From Papio anubis (lineage: Eukaryota > Chordata > Mammalia > Primates > Cercopithecidae), in the NCBI RefSeq assembly GCF_008728515.1, contig NC_044996.1, forward strand, positions 99,455,287 through 99,519,286: DNA of 64,000 bases, read 5' to 3'. Every line of letters begins with the position of its first letter. Positions within the stretch are counted from its first letter, which is position 1. The translations under genes were made by a program, and so were the position numbers. A model generated the notes under the pieces. That model saw nothing but the letters and a program-made list of their open reading frames with translations. It had not been told where the DNA came from and made no database searches. Positions 22,164-33,909 of this stretch are shown here, piece after piece.

Positions 22164-22460
22164 TTTTTTTTTTCTTTTTGAGACAGAGTCTCACTCTGTT
22201 GCCCAGGCTGTGGTGCAGTGGTGCGATCTCGGCTCACTGCAACCTCCACCTCCCAGGTTCAAGTGATCCTTCTACCTCAGCACCCCTAGTAGCTGGGATT
22301 ACAGGCACATGCCACCATGCTCGGCTAATTTTTGTATTTTTTAGTGGAGAAGGAGTTTTGCCACGTTGGCCAGGCTGGTCTCAAACTCCTGACTCAGGTG
22401 ATCCACCTGCTTTGGCCCCCCCAAAGTGCTGGGATTACAGGCATGAGCCACTGCGCCCAG
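22164..22460 (-). mobile_element. Alu SINE, full length
   Basis: An 18-bp target duplication, cccactctgcttactttt (22146-22163, 22461-22478). Both arms intact. Confidence 0.97.
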
Positions 22461-22505
22461 CCCACTCTGCTTACTTTTAAGGGCAATTCGATTTTATTTT
22501 TAGTT

Positions 22506-22803
22506 TTATTTATTTATTTTTGAGATAGGGTCTCTCTCTGTCATCCAGGTTGGAGTGCAGTGGCGTGATCATGGCCCACTGCAAACTCAAACTCCTGGGC
22601 TCAAGGGATCCTCCTGCCTCAGCCTCATGAGTAGCTAGGACTTCAGGCTCGCACCACCATGTCCAGATAATTAAATTTTTTTTTGTAGAGATGAGGTCTT
22701 GCTATGTTGCCCAGGCTGGTCTCAAACTCCTGGGCTCAAGTGATCCTCCCACCCTGGCTTCCTAAAGTGTGGGGATTACAGGCATGAGCCACCATATCTG
22801 GCT
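22506..22803 (-). mobile_element. Alu SINE, full length (AluJ)
   Basis: Old-type right arm ('gggctcaagggatcctcc', 'gtccagataatta'), with T-rich TTTA tail. It lies 45 bp from the previous Alu in the same orientation. Confidence 0.93.
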
Positions 22804-24183
22804 GACGATTCTACTTTAGGGCAACCTGGGTTCAATAGTACAGATTACATTCTCGATTGCGCATAAAATATTTTAGGGCAATTATTACCCTCATGGGGAG
22901 GGGCAGAACTAAGCAAACTGTAACCCAGGTTTCATCCTAATTTTCACAAAATCCAAAGAGTTCAAATGAGTGAATATTTTGAAATTTATAAAAGTTGACC
23001 CACATAAAAGCTACAATATGAGCATAAATCTTACTCCATATTTAAAGATGAGGTCAGCAAAAGGTGGTTAAAAGGAAAATAATTTTTTTTTTTTATCTGA
23101 AAGGTAGAAAATAAAGAACAATCAGTGGGAGCTAAAAATCCAAGTCAGCCGAAGAAGTTCTAAATTGTAACTCCCAGGGTTTTAAGTGTTGAGATGAGTT
23201 TTCTTCATGTGAAACAAAAGGAAAATCAGTTAATGAGACTGAAGGTGAAGTGTTATGAATCTGCAGAGAAAGCAAGCTGACAGCCTGATTGGCATATTGA
23301 AGGAAAGGAGGAGAATGAATGGAAAATTTATCAGACAAAGTTTACGGTTGCCTTTTTAACCTCAGCCATGAACAGGAGTGAGGATGGAAAAAATGCTTAT
23401 ATCTTTAAAATAAATGGCTGAAAATTATGGACCATAATTGTCTGGAAATGGGGAAGATTTGTCCAACTGCTATAAAATCTTGTGATGCATCTGAAGGCAG
23501 AAATGAGACAAAATCGTGAAGATAGAATGCCCATAAAGTAGATTCGAGAACTAATGTCTAATGCCTTGAGGTATTCAGCAAGGCACAAGTACTTTGAGGA
23601 CCTGCCTGGGCCCAATAGAAACATGAATAATTGGGCCCAAAGATTACAGAGGCAGGCGTGCATTATTTGAGGATGTTGTCTTATCTCCATTTCTCACTTT
23701 CCATTTGGATCCCTGATCTATTGACCAAGTTAGCTTTCAACCATACTCCTTCTTCATCTCATGGTTTGCTGCTTTTTCTGTGAAGTGCTTGGCTGAAGTG
23801 CTTGATCCCTTGATTACTCCTGTGGCCTCTCCCAAGCAGTTAGCCCCAGAATTCAAACTTTGTCCTCAGTCCTGGATTTGTTCCTAAGGTTTAGACTCCA
23901 AATATGAAGAGTGTTAGACAGGTGATAGAACTTTGGGGGATACACGAGTACCAGGAGCCTTCTACAATACAGAGCAGTGATTCGAAAGTCAGGGGACCCA
24001 TTGATTTTGGCCCAGCCTGCTTTATGTTTACAGCTGTGGTTAGTGCCAGGACAGGCCAATGCCCCTTCTGATCATTCTCCATGGGATATATAGTGTGAGA
24101 CTTTATTTTGTTTAACTTTAAGTGGATCACAGACCTATTCTTTGCTGTAACTTAAGGAAATGTTGGACTCAGATAGCCCTAAG
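22804..24183. other. Unique sequence of 1.4 kb, nothing recognised
   Basis: No Alu, L1, LTR or MIR seen. Minus-strand open frames at 23132-23338, 23397-23690 and 23853-24130 have no detectable family character. Confidence 0.45.
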
Positions 24184-24188
24184 GTAGG

Positions 24189-24724
24189 TCTATTTGTCAG
24201 GGTTCTACAGAGAAACAGAACCAATAAGAGATAGATATAGATATAAATATAGAGAGATAGACAGATGGATGGATAGATATAGATTAGATAGATGATAGAT
24301 AGACAGACAGACAGACAGACAGATAGATAGATAGATAGACAGACAGATAGATAGAGATTCACTGTAAGGAATTGACTTATGCAATTATGGAGGCTAGGAA
24401 GTCCCATGATATGCAGTGGGCGAGTCGGAGACCCAGAAGAGCTGATGGTGTAGTTCTAGTCAGCAAGCAGAAAAAGACCAATGTACCAGCTCAAGCAGTC
24501 AGGTGAAGTTCCCTCTTAGTCTTTTTGTTCTATTTAAGTCTTCAATTGATTGGAGGAGGGCCACCCACATTAGGGAGGGTAATGTGCTTTACTCAGTCTA
24601 CCAATTTTAATCTCATCCAAAGCCACCCTCCTCCAAAAGCACAGACACACCCAGAATAATGTTTGACCAAATGTCGGGGCACCCCATGGCCCAGTCAAGT
24701 TGATACATTAGGTTAACCACTACA
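24189..24724 (-). mobile_element. Solitary ERVL-class LTR (MLT2-like)
   Basis: It has the reverse MLT2 series 'gtcagggttctacagagaaac', 'gaattgacttatgcaattatg', 'tttttgttctattt', 'cacacccagaataatgtttgacc' and 'ccatggcccagtcaagttga'. A perfect 5-bp target duplication, gtagg, flanks it (24184-24188, 24725-24729). No internal genes. A tetranucleotide tract has expanded inside. Confidence 0.87.
24229..24355. repeat. Compound (GATA)n/(GACA)n microsatellite
   Basis: GATA and GACA units alternate in blocks within the LTR. This is a classic length-variable tetranucleotide tract. The minus-strand open frame 24135-24407 (YLSVCLSIYLSV pattern) is only its translation. Confidence 0.95.
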
Positions 24725-24729
24725 GTAGG

Positions 24730-25462
24730 ATTATCTTTAGAAGTAAGCAGAGTGAGTATTGCCCCAATTTCTGGGAGACATTCTGGGAGGGCTCCTCACC
24801 CCCACCCACCAAAATGTCTATCCCACTGTCCTGTTGGTTCAGGAATGAATCAGAACAAATGAGAGGCTGTTTTGTATGTATGTATGTATTTTTTAACATC
24901 GTGTTGCAATGGCCCAGAAGACTGACGAAGAGCTTTCATTTCTGCCCCTGTCTCTTCTGGCCTCTAGAAAGCCTTGTGAATTCAGGATAGAAGCCATGGC
25001 TTTTTTGACTCATCAGAAGAGTGAAAAAAAAAAAAAAAAAAAAACAGACTTAAAAAAAGACAAGAGACAGTCAACCAGTAAAATACAGTCAACTCCTGTA
25101 TATTACAAAATATTATATATTTGTAATAGAAAGTTTTCTCTTACATTGGTACTGAATTCCTGATACTAGTTGTTCCTCTTTCCTCCCAGCAGCTGCCAAC
25201 TTTTCTCCCTTCACCTGCAACTGCTGCTGGAAAGTGGCCACTGTCAGTCATCAGGAGGCTCCTTCCCATCCATGCTTAAATTAAATGTTAACCAGGATCT
25301 TTCATTTAAACAAAGAAAGTATCCAAATGTCTTACGCCTTATCTTACACCTCTTTTACACAACACTTTTGTGGCTAAGTGGTAGCCACGAGAGTGATGAG
25401 TTTTGGTAGTTAAAAATCCCTGAACTTCTTTGGATTCCATTTGGAACCAGATTTCATTACAA
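24730..25462. other. Unique sequence, nothing recognised
   Basis: Contains a short (GTAT)n at 24873-24890 and an A run near 25024-25044. The open frame 24909-25163 crosses that A run as polylysine and is unlikely to be real. Confidence 0.5.
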
Positions 25463-25761
25463 GTTTGTTTGTTTTGAGACAAGGTCTTGCTCTGTCACCT
25501 GGACACCTGGATTGCAGTGGTGCCATTGCAGCTCACTGCAGCCTTGACCTCCCAGGCTCAAGCAATCCTCCCACCTCAGCCTCCTGATTAGCTAGGACTA
25601 CAGGCATGCACCATCATGCCCAGCTAATTTTTAATTTTTTTTTTACAGACAGGGTCTCCCTATGTTGCTCAGCCTGATCTCAAACTCCTGGACTCAAGTG
25701 ATCTTCCCAACTTGGTCTCCCAAAGTGCTGGCATTACAGGTGTGAGCCATGGCACCTGGCC
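25463..25761 (-). mobile_element. Alu SINE, full length (AluJ)
   Basis: Old diagnostic bases ('gctcactgcagccttgacc', 'gctgatctcaaactcctgg'-like) on the minus strand, with a (GTTT) tail. A cattac-type target duplication is weakly visible. Confidence 0.93.
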
Positions 25762-26989
25762 CATTACCATTTTAATAATCATTCCTATTATTTTGTGTTT
25801 GTTTATTTGTTTGTTTGCCTGTTTTGTTTTATTTCACTTCCAAGCAGTGAGAAGTTCTGTAGAGACAGAGTTGATCATACACCCCAATTTCCCAGGGACA
25901 GTGTCAATTTATGACTATTGCCCTGGCTTATTTGTTAAGGACACCTCTTTTTACTCTCTAAAGTCTCCCGGTTTGGATGATAAGTCATATGTCCACCCTA
26001 CAAATAGGGGCCATTTGGAACAGTTTAATGGTAATTTAGTCTCATTGGCAAATGTTAAGCAGTTCTACCATGTTCCTTCGTGCTTTTCTGAGACAAGATC
26101 GGAGCTTCAGCATAGGTATTTGTGAGTGCCAACGTTAACATCTGAAAGGGGTATCTTCATGGAGTAGTCTCCACTACACCACTTTGAGCACTATGGGGAA
26201 TTTCTGTTTACTTGGTTTTAAATAATATAATATCTTGATCATTCAAATTCCACTCCAAAAGTCTATTCCAAGAATCTAATGTTTTTGTTTTTGTTTTTGT
26301 TTTTAGCATGATTTTAATGTAAATTCAGGACTTCTATTTTTTCTTTCCAACTTTATTTTTCATATAAAAGTTTATTTTTCACGGAAATCTTGAAGCCTTG
26401 AACTCTGTGAAGAACCTGCATTTCAGCATGTGTTTTGCAGTCTAGACAACAGGTTTCTTTTCTCATTGTCAGTAGGAGTGTCTAATGTTCATTAGACCTC
26501 AAGTTGCTGCTCTAGACTATTCATTTAGGTTAGCCTATTTGAATACACCCAAATAGGAGTGTATTCACTGGGAGGCTGAACAATCCTCATTCTTCTAATG
26601 CCCATTTGAAGCCATCATTTAATTCATTGTCTGGGACCTTTGCCCAAGTGAAAACCTGTGTTTGAGTCAATAGTCACAGAGTGACTCAAAAAAATAGGAA
26701 AGAATAAAGGCACCATAGCTAGACAGAAGCTGGACCTGCTGGGGGACACCTGGCTGAGGGAAGGGGAAGTTTCCTGGTGCCCTGAGCCCTGGGGAAGGCT
26801 GAAGGATGAGTCTTCTTTTTTTAATTTATGCCCCTCTTTTCCTTTTCCTTTCCTTCTCTGACTCACTGTTATTTTTCTTTTCTCCCAACTTCCTGTCTTC
26901 TCTGTTCCTTCTGTTCTTCTTGCTTCTTTCTTCTACCTTTTCTTTCTCCTGTTTTTCTCTTGCCTCTTGTCAACCTAAATAACACATGG
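25762..26989. other. Unique sequence with simple (GTTTTT)n
   Basis: A short (GTTTTT)n lies at 26281-26306 and pyrimidine-rich DNA at 26815-26965. The plus-strand frame 25712-26125 starts inside the Alu tail and has no known domain. Confidence 0.45.
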
Positions 26990-27380
26990 AGAGATGCTCT
27001 CTAAAAGAAAATGATATTTATTCGGGAATAGGGCATTGCCATAAGAATATGCATGTCATAGTAAGCTACATGGGTATTCAGGGAGATAAAGGAAGACCAG
27101 GTTTTCAAAAGGACGAATGAGGAGGATTACATAATTATTTTGAGATAATTATTCCTGGCTACGAGCACCAAGGGTGGTGCCAGTCCAGGGTTGGAGAGAC
27201 AGTTGCTGAGAAGATATACTAACAGATATATTTTTTTGTGTAAGGTTGCACTAGCCTTTGTGCAAGGTTGTGGTTTTTGCAGAGCCTTTCTTGGTAGTTT
27301 CTGTTATCAAGTGTTTATACATGAGAATCCTCTCTTTATGGCCTTCCTTGGCTCTATTTGTCAGGGTTTCTTTTTTTAGT
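26990..27380 (-). repeat. Possible LTR-derived repeat, family unassigned
   Basis: The series 'gagagatgctctctaaaagaaa', 'gatatttattcgggaat', 'caagggtggtgccagtcc' and 'tttcttggtagtttctgttatc' looks like an old interspersed LTR on the minus strand. I cannot name it, and no ends or target duplication are clear. Confidence 0.35.
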
Positions 27381-27412
27381 TTAATTTAATTAATTAATTA
27401 ATTTATTTATTT

Positions 27413-27694
27413 ATTTTTTTGAGATGGAGTCTCGCTCTGTCACCCAGGCTGGACTGCAGGGGCACAATCTTGGTTCACTGCAACCTCCACCTCTCAAGCG
27501 ATTCTCCTGCCTCAGTCTCCTGAGTAGCTGGGATTACAGGCGTGCACCACCAGGCCTGGCTAATTTTTGTATTTTTAGTAGAGATGGGGTTTCACTATGT
27601 TGGCCGGGCTGGTCTCACACTCCTGATCTCAAGTGATCTGCCCGCCTCGGCCTCCCAAAGTGCTGGGATTACAGGTGTGAGCCACCGGGCCCAG
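27413..27694 (-). mobile_element. Alu SINE with (TTAA/TTTA)n tail
   Basis: Full-length minus Alu missing about 10 bp in the left part of the reverse strand ('ccacctctcaagcg'). The tail side carries TTAATTAATTAATTTATTTA-type simple repeat at 27380-27412. Confidence 0.92.
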
Positions 27695-28361
27695 CTGCTT
27701 TTGCTTTGTTTTGTTTTGTTTGTTTCGTTTTTTAATTAAAAAAAAAAAAAAAACACAGGTAACTCCACTTTTATTCTGACAACTTTCACACCCTCCCTCT
27801 CCTTTTGCCTCTTCAGTTTGCCCTCTTTTCTTGCTCTGCCTCTGGCCCTGTCATTGGCTCCATCTTGCAGTGGATCTGAAAAGCTCTCACTTTTCTAATT
27901 TTTTATACTCTAACAAAAACTAGGAACCCTCTCCCTAGAATAGGACGTACAGATATGCAAATCAAATATAAAACTTCTGAGAGTTGGTGATGCTTGAAGC
28001 TTTCCAAGCTAAGCCCTTCTGGGATAAGTGTACTTGTGGTCCACTTCTTTTTATAAATCAAGTAACAAAGTGGTTTTAAGGAACCGCCATAAGGAGACAA
28101 AAATAACGTCAGTGATATTTGGCAAATCGGTAATCAGCATGAAAGTTAAAGTCAACGTAAAAGATCATACTGGATCATACAGCAGGTAGGGAGCTTGGGA
28201 AAGCACATGAGGCCCAGGACAATTTTAGATTTTCACACGCTAAGGTTGGTTGTAAGCCAATGTTGAAAACAGAGACACAGCATCATCTGCATGATGACAT
28301 CTACAGCTAGGTCTTCAACTATCATGGGTGGTAGCTGTAGGTGACATTTTCTGTATACTAT
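27695..28361. other. Unique sequence, nothing recognised
   Basis: Starts with TTTG repeats and an A run (27740-27754). No other signature. Confidence 0.5.
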
Positions 28362-28807
28362 TATCTCAGTCCATTTTGTATTGCTATAAAGGAATACCTG
28401 AGACTGGGTAATTTGTAAAGAACACAAATGTATCTGGCTCACGGTTCTGCAGCCCATACAAGAAGCGTGGCGCCAGCATCTGCTTCTGGAGAGAACCTCA
28501 GAATGCTTCCACTCATGACAGAAGACAAAAGGGAGGCAAAGGTGAGCTGGCATGTAGAGATCACATGGTGAGAGAGCAGAGGCAAGAGAGGGGGAAGGTC
28601 TTGGGCTCTTTTTAGCAATCAGCTGTTGGGGAACTCTTGCAAAAACTAACAGAGGGAAAATCTCATTCATTACTGCAAGAATGGCATCAAGCCATTCATG
28701 AGGGATCCATCTCCCTAACCCAAACATCTTCCACTAGGCCCCGCCTCCAACATTGGGGATCAAATTTCAACATGAGGTTTGGATCGTCAAGTACTCAAAC
28801 TATAGCA
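28362..28807 (-). mobile_element. Solitary MaLR LTR (MST/MLT1 type)
   Basis: Reverse LTR series: 'agtccattttgtattgct', 'acctgagactgggtaatttgta', 'ctggctcacggttctgcagcc' and 'ggatccatctccctaaccc'. The flanking 5-mers actat (28357-28361) and acaat (28808-28812) agree at 4 of 5 positions. The minus-strand 164-residue frame is LTR translation. Confidence 0.87.
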
Positions 28808-28812
28808 ACAAT

Positions 28813-29817
28813 AAAACTCTAAAGCATTATATACCTGTAAGGAGTGGCATTGAAGTGAATTTAGCTGGTTGGTAAATGTAATGGCCCTGAGTAATTTTTT
28901 TTTTTTTTTAATAAATGAACATTCTGGACATTGAAGAATAATTTCAGTCTATATTTTAGGAGTTATTTAAAGCCTTTCCCAAGGTACCGTGCTATTGATA
29001 GGAAGAAATTCTGCTTTGCATATTTGTCTTCTTTCCTTAAAACTCCTATTTGGATTTTTTTCTTATTTCTTACCAACCAGCCAGATGACAATTTTACATC
29101 TAAAGGAATTTGCATGATATAAATGTGCTATTAAATAAGCATAATGGAAATGTATTACTCTATTGTAAATTACTAATATAATCTCATTTCCATCTGAAAA
29201 TTTTTTAAAGCATGGTTGAATTTTTAGTAATGGTAAGTTAATGACATATTAAAAATGAAACAGGAACCATTTATCTGAAGTATCAACAATATTATTATTA
29301 TATATTTTAAAAGGTCATCATTTATGTAAAACATAATTATAGAATGACTCTAAACCACACAGAGACTTACTTTTTAAAGTATACGTTACATTTTCCCACT
29401 AATACTTAACTATATTTAAACAGTGGTAGTTGGATTTTTAAAGACAGGAAGCACTATATCATTATTGCGTGTTTGTCCTTTGAACAAATTTGGCCCATAG
29501 GGCATTGACCTTCTAAAATCAAAACCGACGGAGCCCACATCAATGAATCGATAGTGTTAGGTCTGATCTCTCCTCTTTTGCCCTAGATTCAGGTTCTAGG
29601 GGTTATGTGAACTTAAGATAAAAAGGAATATGATGAAAATAACTTGGCTAGCTGGGAAAAAAAAAAAAAAAAAACCACCTGGGATCTGGGGGAAAGTCAA
29701 GTGTACCAGTTAAATGGCACTTCCTTCTAGTAAAGATCTCTCCAAGTTATCATGATAAGAAGAACACGGTGTGTGTTGGCAATTAACTCCTAATTATCTA
29801 AGAAAATGAAAGGCATA
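28813..29817. other. AT-rich, repeat-poor stretch
   Basis: No interspersed repeat recognised in 1 kb. A/T homopolymers at 28895-28909 and about 29647-29665. Confidence 0.45.
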
Positions 29818-29833
29818 AATTATCCAAAACAGA

Positions 29834-30127
29834 GGCCGGGCGCAGTGGCTCACGCCTCTAATCCTAGCACTTTGGGAGGCTGAGGCGGGCGGATCATGAG
29901 GTCAGGAGATCGAGACCATCCTGGCTAACACAGTGAAACTCCGTCTCTACTAAAAATACAAAAAATGAGCCAGGCGTGGTGGCGGGCGCCTGTAGTCCCA
30001 GCTACTCCGGAGGCTGAGGCAGGAGAATGGCTTGAACCCGGGAGGCGGAGCTTGCAGTGAGCCGAGATCGCGCCACTGCACTCCAGACTGGGCAACAGTG
30101 CGAGACTCCGTTTCAAAAAAAAAAAAA
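29834..30127 (+). mobile_element. AluY SINE, full length
   Basis: AluY-type right arm (GAGAATGGCTTGAACCCGGGAGGCGGAGCTTGCAGTGAGCC, here broken by ordinary substitutions), with GATCGCGCC as in the pan-catarrhine consensus. The target duplication is aattatccaaaa(c/t)aga (from 29818 and from 30128). Confidence 0.95.
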
Positions 30128-30143
30128 AATTATCCAAAATAGA

Positions 30144-30837
30144 ATTTGTTTTAAGTTTTTTAAAAATTCTGTTTCGCTTAGCATTTATCTTCCTGCTATG
30201 TTTTTCTTAAACTACTGCTAAAATAATTATATTTAACCTGAGGGGCACATGTTAGTCTGGCAGTGAGGGATACAGGCTTCTTGGAATGTGCTGTGAATGG
30301 GAAGATGCACTTTAAGTGAAATATTCACCACACAAATATTTACCAATAGAAAGTAGAGATGCTAATAAAATTGGTATTTATGTAATACTATGCAATTTAT
30401 AAATTTCACATACATTATACATTCTCCAACTCTGGGAGGTAGAAAAGGTATATGTAATTATTATCCATAGTTCACAGATGGACAAATGGAGAGAAAGACA
30501 GTCAATGATAGGATTTTATTTTTTAATTGTCTATGTAGACATTTAAAGTTCAGTTTAGTGCGAATCCCAGCTGTATCTTTCCTAATTGCCACCGAATTTT
30601 TCTGTTTTACTAATACAGGTGATAGCACATCTTATGTATGTAGTAACCAGGTTTTACCTCTACCAGGTGTGGCATCCAAACCAGGGACTTGGCAAATGCA
30701 CGCATCCCCAAATAGTTGTCAGTCTTCAAGAATTCAGACCATTTCCAGATTAATATCTATTTTGGATGAGTGTTTTGATCATGGGAACAGTTGGAAAGGA
30801 GGCTGCTAGCCATTCAAATATGAACTTACCTTCACCA
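30144..30837. other. Mostly unique; weak MIR near 30,390-30,500
   Basis: 'ttcacatacattatacattctcc..gggaggtagaaaagg..cagatggacaaatggagag' resembles a worn reverse MIR. The rest, including the open frame 30486-30809, shows nothing I recognise. Confidence 0.4.
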
Positions 30838-30960
30838 ATTCATCCATTCCTCCACTTATCAAATGCGTTTTGAGCATAGGGTATGCCAAGCATTATCTGG
30901 GTCATAGGAAGATAAGAGTGAATTAGAAGTGGTCCTAGCCTGAAGGAAGCTAAACAAAAT
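30838..30960 (-). repeat. LINE-2 3' end fragment
   Basis: Reverse L2 terminus: 'ccattcctccacttatcaaatgcg' in place of the usual tcaacaaatat, then 'gagcatagggtatgccaagcatt' and 'gaaggaagctaaac'. Confidence 0.55.
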
Positions 30961-30998
30961 TTCCAAATCATAAAACCAGTTAAAAAGTACTTGTGGGA

Positions 30999-31308
30999 AG
31001 CCAGGCATGGTGGCTCACACCTGTAATCCCAGCACTTTGGGAGGCTGAGGCAGGCGGATCACCTGAGATCAGGAGTTCGAGACCAGCCTGGCCAACATGG
31101 TGAAACTCCATCTCTGCCAATAAAAAAGTAGCTGGGTGTGGTGGCACGTGCTTGTAACCCCAGCTGCTGGGGAGGCTGAGGCAGGAGAATTGCTTGAACC
31201 TGGGAGGCAGAGGTGTCAGTGAGCTGAGATTGCACCACTGCACTCCAGTGTGGGCAACAGAGCAAGACTCCATATCAAAACAAACAAACAAACAAAACAA
31301 CAACAGCA
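30999..31308 (+). mobile_element. Alu SINE, full length (AluS), (CAAA)n tail
   Basis: Both arms complete. The middle A-rich linker is altered ('gccaataaaaaagtag'). The tail is (CAAA)n(CAA)n and joins directly to a partial Alu arm. Confidence 0.93.
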
Positions 31309-31438
31309 AAAAATTAGCCTGGAATGATGGCGGGTGCCTGTAATCCCAGCTACTCGGGAGGCTCAGGCAGGAGAATTGCTTGAACCCAGGAGGCAGAGGT
31401 TGCAGTGAGCCAAGATCATGCCATTGCACTCCAGCCTT
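31309..31438 (+). mobile_element. Alu right-arm fragment joined to the previous Alu
   Basis: Begins at the middle linker ('aaaaattagcctgg') and stops at 'ctccagcctttg', missing both the left arm and the 3' end. The array thus looks trimeric. Confidence 0.88.
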
Positions 31439-31471
31439 TGTTTGGAAACTGATTTGTAGAAGAAATTAAGA

Positions 31472-31768
31472 GGCTGGGCACGATGGCTAATGCCTGTAGT
31501 CCCACCACTTTGGGAGGCCAAGGCAGGTGGATCACTTCAACCCAGGAGTTTGAGACCAGCCTGGGCAACATGACAAAACCACGTCTCTACAAAAAATACA
31601 AAAATTAGCCAGTCGTGGTGATATCCGCCTGTAGGCCCAGCTACTGGGGAGGCTGAGGTGGGAGTATTGCTTGAGCTCAGGAGGTAGAGGTTGCAGTGAG
31701 CCGTGATTGTGCCACTGCACTCCAGCCTGGGTGACAGAGTGAGACCCTGTCTCAAAAAAAAAAAAAAA
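31472..31768 (+). mobile_element. Alu SINE, full length (AluJ)
   Basis: Both arms plus an A run at 31755-31768. The target duplication is an imperfect gaagaa(a)ttaag / gaagttaac. This is the third Alu in about 770 bp, all in the same orientation. Confidence 0.94.
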
Positions 31769-31894
31769 GAAGTTAACAATCAGTCCAAATGTTTGAGTTC
31801 TCATAACTTGGGTGATCCCTGAATCTTTTCTATTCACAATGAGCTTCCCATCTGTTTTCTTGAAGCATGTGATATTTGTGTTGATTATAGAGAT

Positions 31895-32055
31895 GAAAAC
31901 ATTTTGCCTAGTAACCTGGTCTGGGTCCGTCTGCCCATCTCTCACATTTGACTGTGAGCTATGAAGGGTTAGCGCTTCACAGCCAACTAGGCTCCCCTCC
32001 CTACCCTTGCACAGAAGATGCTTACAATAAATGCCCACTTTATTGAATTAAACAA
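31895..32055 (+). repeat. Possible LINE-2 3' terminus
   Basis: Ends in 'gatgcttacaataaatgccc..ttattgaatt', like the L2 'gtaggcgctcaataaat' end. The upstream part is too diverged to be certain. Confidence 0.4.
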
Positions 32056-32456
32056 ATAGGATGTTTAAAAATCAGACATGTGTGTGCTCTCCTATTTCAA
32101 GAACTGCTTGGAATTGCCTTAAGATGATTCTCCTCTACTGGGCAGCAGTAAGCAGAAAGCCCTAGGAAGGATTCTTTTCCGTCCTCCAAAGGGGAAATGT
32201 CATTTTAAAGGGTGCCTCTCCATGTTTCAGGCCTCTCTTGGGCCTACCCCAAAATGTCTTTGTGCTAAGTTAATAAAGAACAGATGACTTATTTAACCCA
32301 CATTTTCCTAAACTATTTCCTCATATTTTCTCTTGTATGTAAATATTTTCTCTTGAATCCAAATAGAGAATTTTCACTGAAATGATGAACCTATTGTAAA
32401 GTTTTTTTTTAGCAAGGTCTCTGTGCAGGTCTTGTTTGATTAGTTATGAGCATTAA

Positions 32457-32489
<33 letters not shown>

Positions 32490-33084
32490 AGCTGCAAAAA
32501 TATCCATATGCATCATTCCATTGCACTACTCAAACATATCGAAGAAAATTAGTTAAATAAAAACACACGACAGTGAATGTGTCTGCTGGGAGTACTTCCT
32601 TGTGTTTTACATTATCACACCTAAACATTAAGTCAGCCCCTTAACTTGATTTTAATGTATTTAAGCAATAACCATCAAGGCACAGTGCACTTTCTGGGAA
32701 TTAATGAGCAGCAAGAAGAGTTGATGGCCTAAAGTCGAACCAAGGACTGTTAACCCCAGCTGGCTATTAATTCCCCAGGAAATGCCCGGCACTGAGGTTG
32801 GTATTACTATTTATAAGCCCTTTATACATGAAGAAAGGAATTACATATATCCCCCCTGCCGTGCCTTCATTTCAGAGAGTGCTGTGGGAAAGCAGGGAGC
32901 TGAATCACGCTGTTGTTGCTGCATCAAGCCTTTTCTGCTAAATTAAAAGTAATTACCAAAATGAAGGCTTTGGTCTACAACCAGACATATGTAAGAGCCT
33001 CTACACTACTCTTCTCTTCCTCATTCCCACCATTGGCAAATTAAAGGAAAGTAGTAATGGCAGCACCTTCCTGGGACATTTTTA
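32056..33084. other. Unique sequence with (CA)n
   Basis: About 1 kb with no interspersed repeat recognised apart from the CA tract at 32458-32490. Confidence 0.5.
32458..32490. repeat. (CA)n microsatellite
   Basis: An uninterrupted AC run of about 15 units. Likely length-polymorphic. Confidence 0.96.
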
Positions 33085-33330
33085 ATGAGGTCTAGCACAC
33101 ATGCAGTAAAGCACATGAATCTTAAGCATACAGCTTGATATAATTTTTAGATACATACCAGATCAAGGTTTAGAACATTCCCAGTACCCCCAAAGCCTTC
33201 CTCATTTCCTCTCCCAGGTGGTACCCTAACAAAGGTGATCACAATTCTGCCCTCAGTCTCACAGGGTAGTTCTGCCTTTTCTGAATGTTGTATAAATGGA
33301 TTCGTACAGCCTGTATTCTTTTGTGTGTGT
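33085..33330 (-). mobile_element. Old LINE-1 3'UTR fragment (L1M type)
   Basis: Reverse L1M pattern: 'cttgatataatttttagatac', 'gatcaaggtttagaacattcc', 'gttgtataaatggattcgtac'. It is broken by the following Alu and does not resume beyond it. Confidence 0.75.
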
Positions 33331-33334
33331 GTAT

Positions 33335-33634
33335 TTTTTTTTTTTTTCCCGAGATGGAATTTCGCTCTTGTTGCCCAGGCTGGAGTGCAATGGTGCAATC
33401 TCGGCTCACTGCAACCTCAGCTGCCCAGGTTCAAGCGATTCTCCTGCCTCAGCCTCCGGAGTAGCTGGGATTACAGGCATGTACCACCGCATCCGGCTAA
33501 TTTCTTGTATTTTTAGTAGAGACGGGGTTTCTCCATGTTGGTCAGGCTGGTCTCAAACTCCCGATTTCAGGTGATCCGCCCACCTTGGCTTCCCAAAGTG
33601 CTGGGATTACAGGCGTGAGCTACCGCACCCAGCG
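33335..33634 (-). mobile_element. Alu SINE, full length (AluS)
   Basis: Both arms on the minus strand, with a T run of 14 or more at 33335-33348. Confidence 0.95.
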
Positions 33635-33909
33635 TCCTATGAGAAGCTTTTATACCTTAAAGCCTGAATGTCTAGAATCTGTTTGCCCCGAGAAGGTAAA
33701 CACATATTTATGAGCCCTGGCACACTAAAACCCAACATCACTGTATGTTTAGGACATGATTAATTCCACCTGTGGTAAGACAACTGCTTTCCAAGTCTGT
33801 TCTGAGGACAGGCTCATCAGAATTGTGTATAAAGAAACATTTATATGAGTGTAGTTGAGACATCTTCCCTCTTTCTCCCACTGCCCTATCATGAAAGGAA
33901 TTCTTTTCA
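33635..33909. other. Unique sequence, nothing recognised
   Basis: No signature noted. Confidence 0.5.

Noticed and set aside
24135..24407. Cys/Leu/Ser/Tyr repeat protein frame
   Set aside because: A translation of the GATA/GACA microsatellite on the minus strand.
25712..26125. 137-residue plus-strand frame
   Set aside because: Starts with Alu-derived residues (SQSAGITGVSHGTWP) and runs into unique sequence without splice signals or domain.
28233..28727. 164-residue minus-strand frame
   Set aside because: Almost entirely MaLR LTR sequence, which does not encode protein.
31532..32038. 168-residue minus-strand frame
   Set aside because: The C-terminal half is antisense Alu translation (the usual FETGSHSVTQAGVQWHN pattern). 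The rest has no domain.
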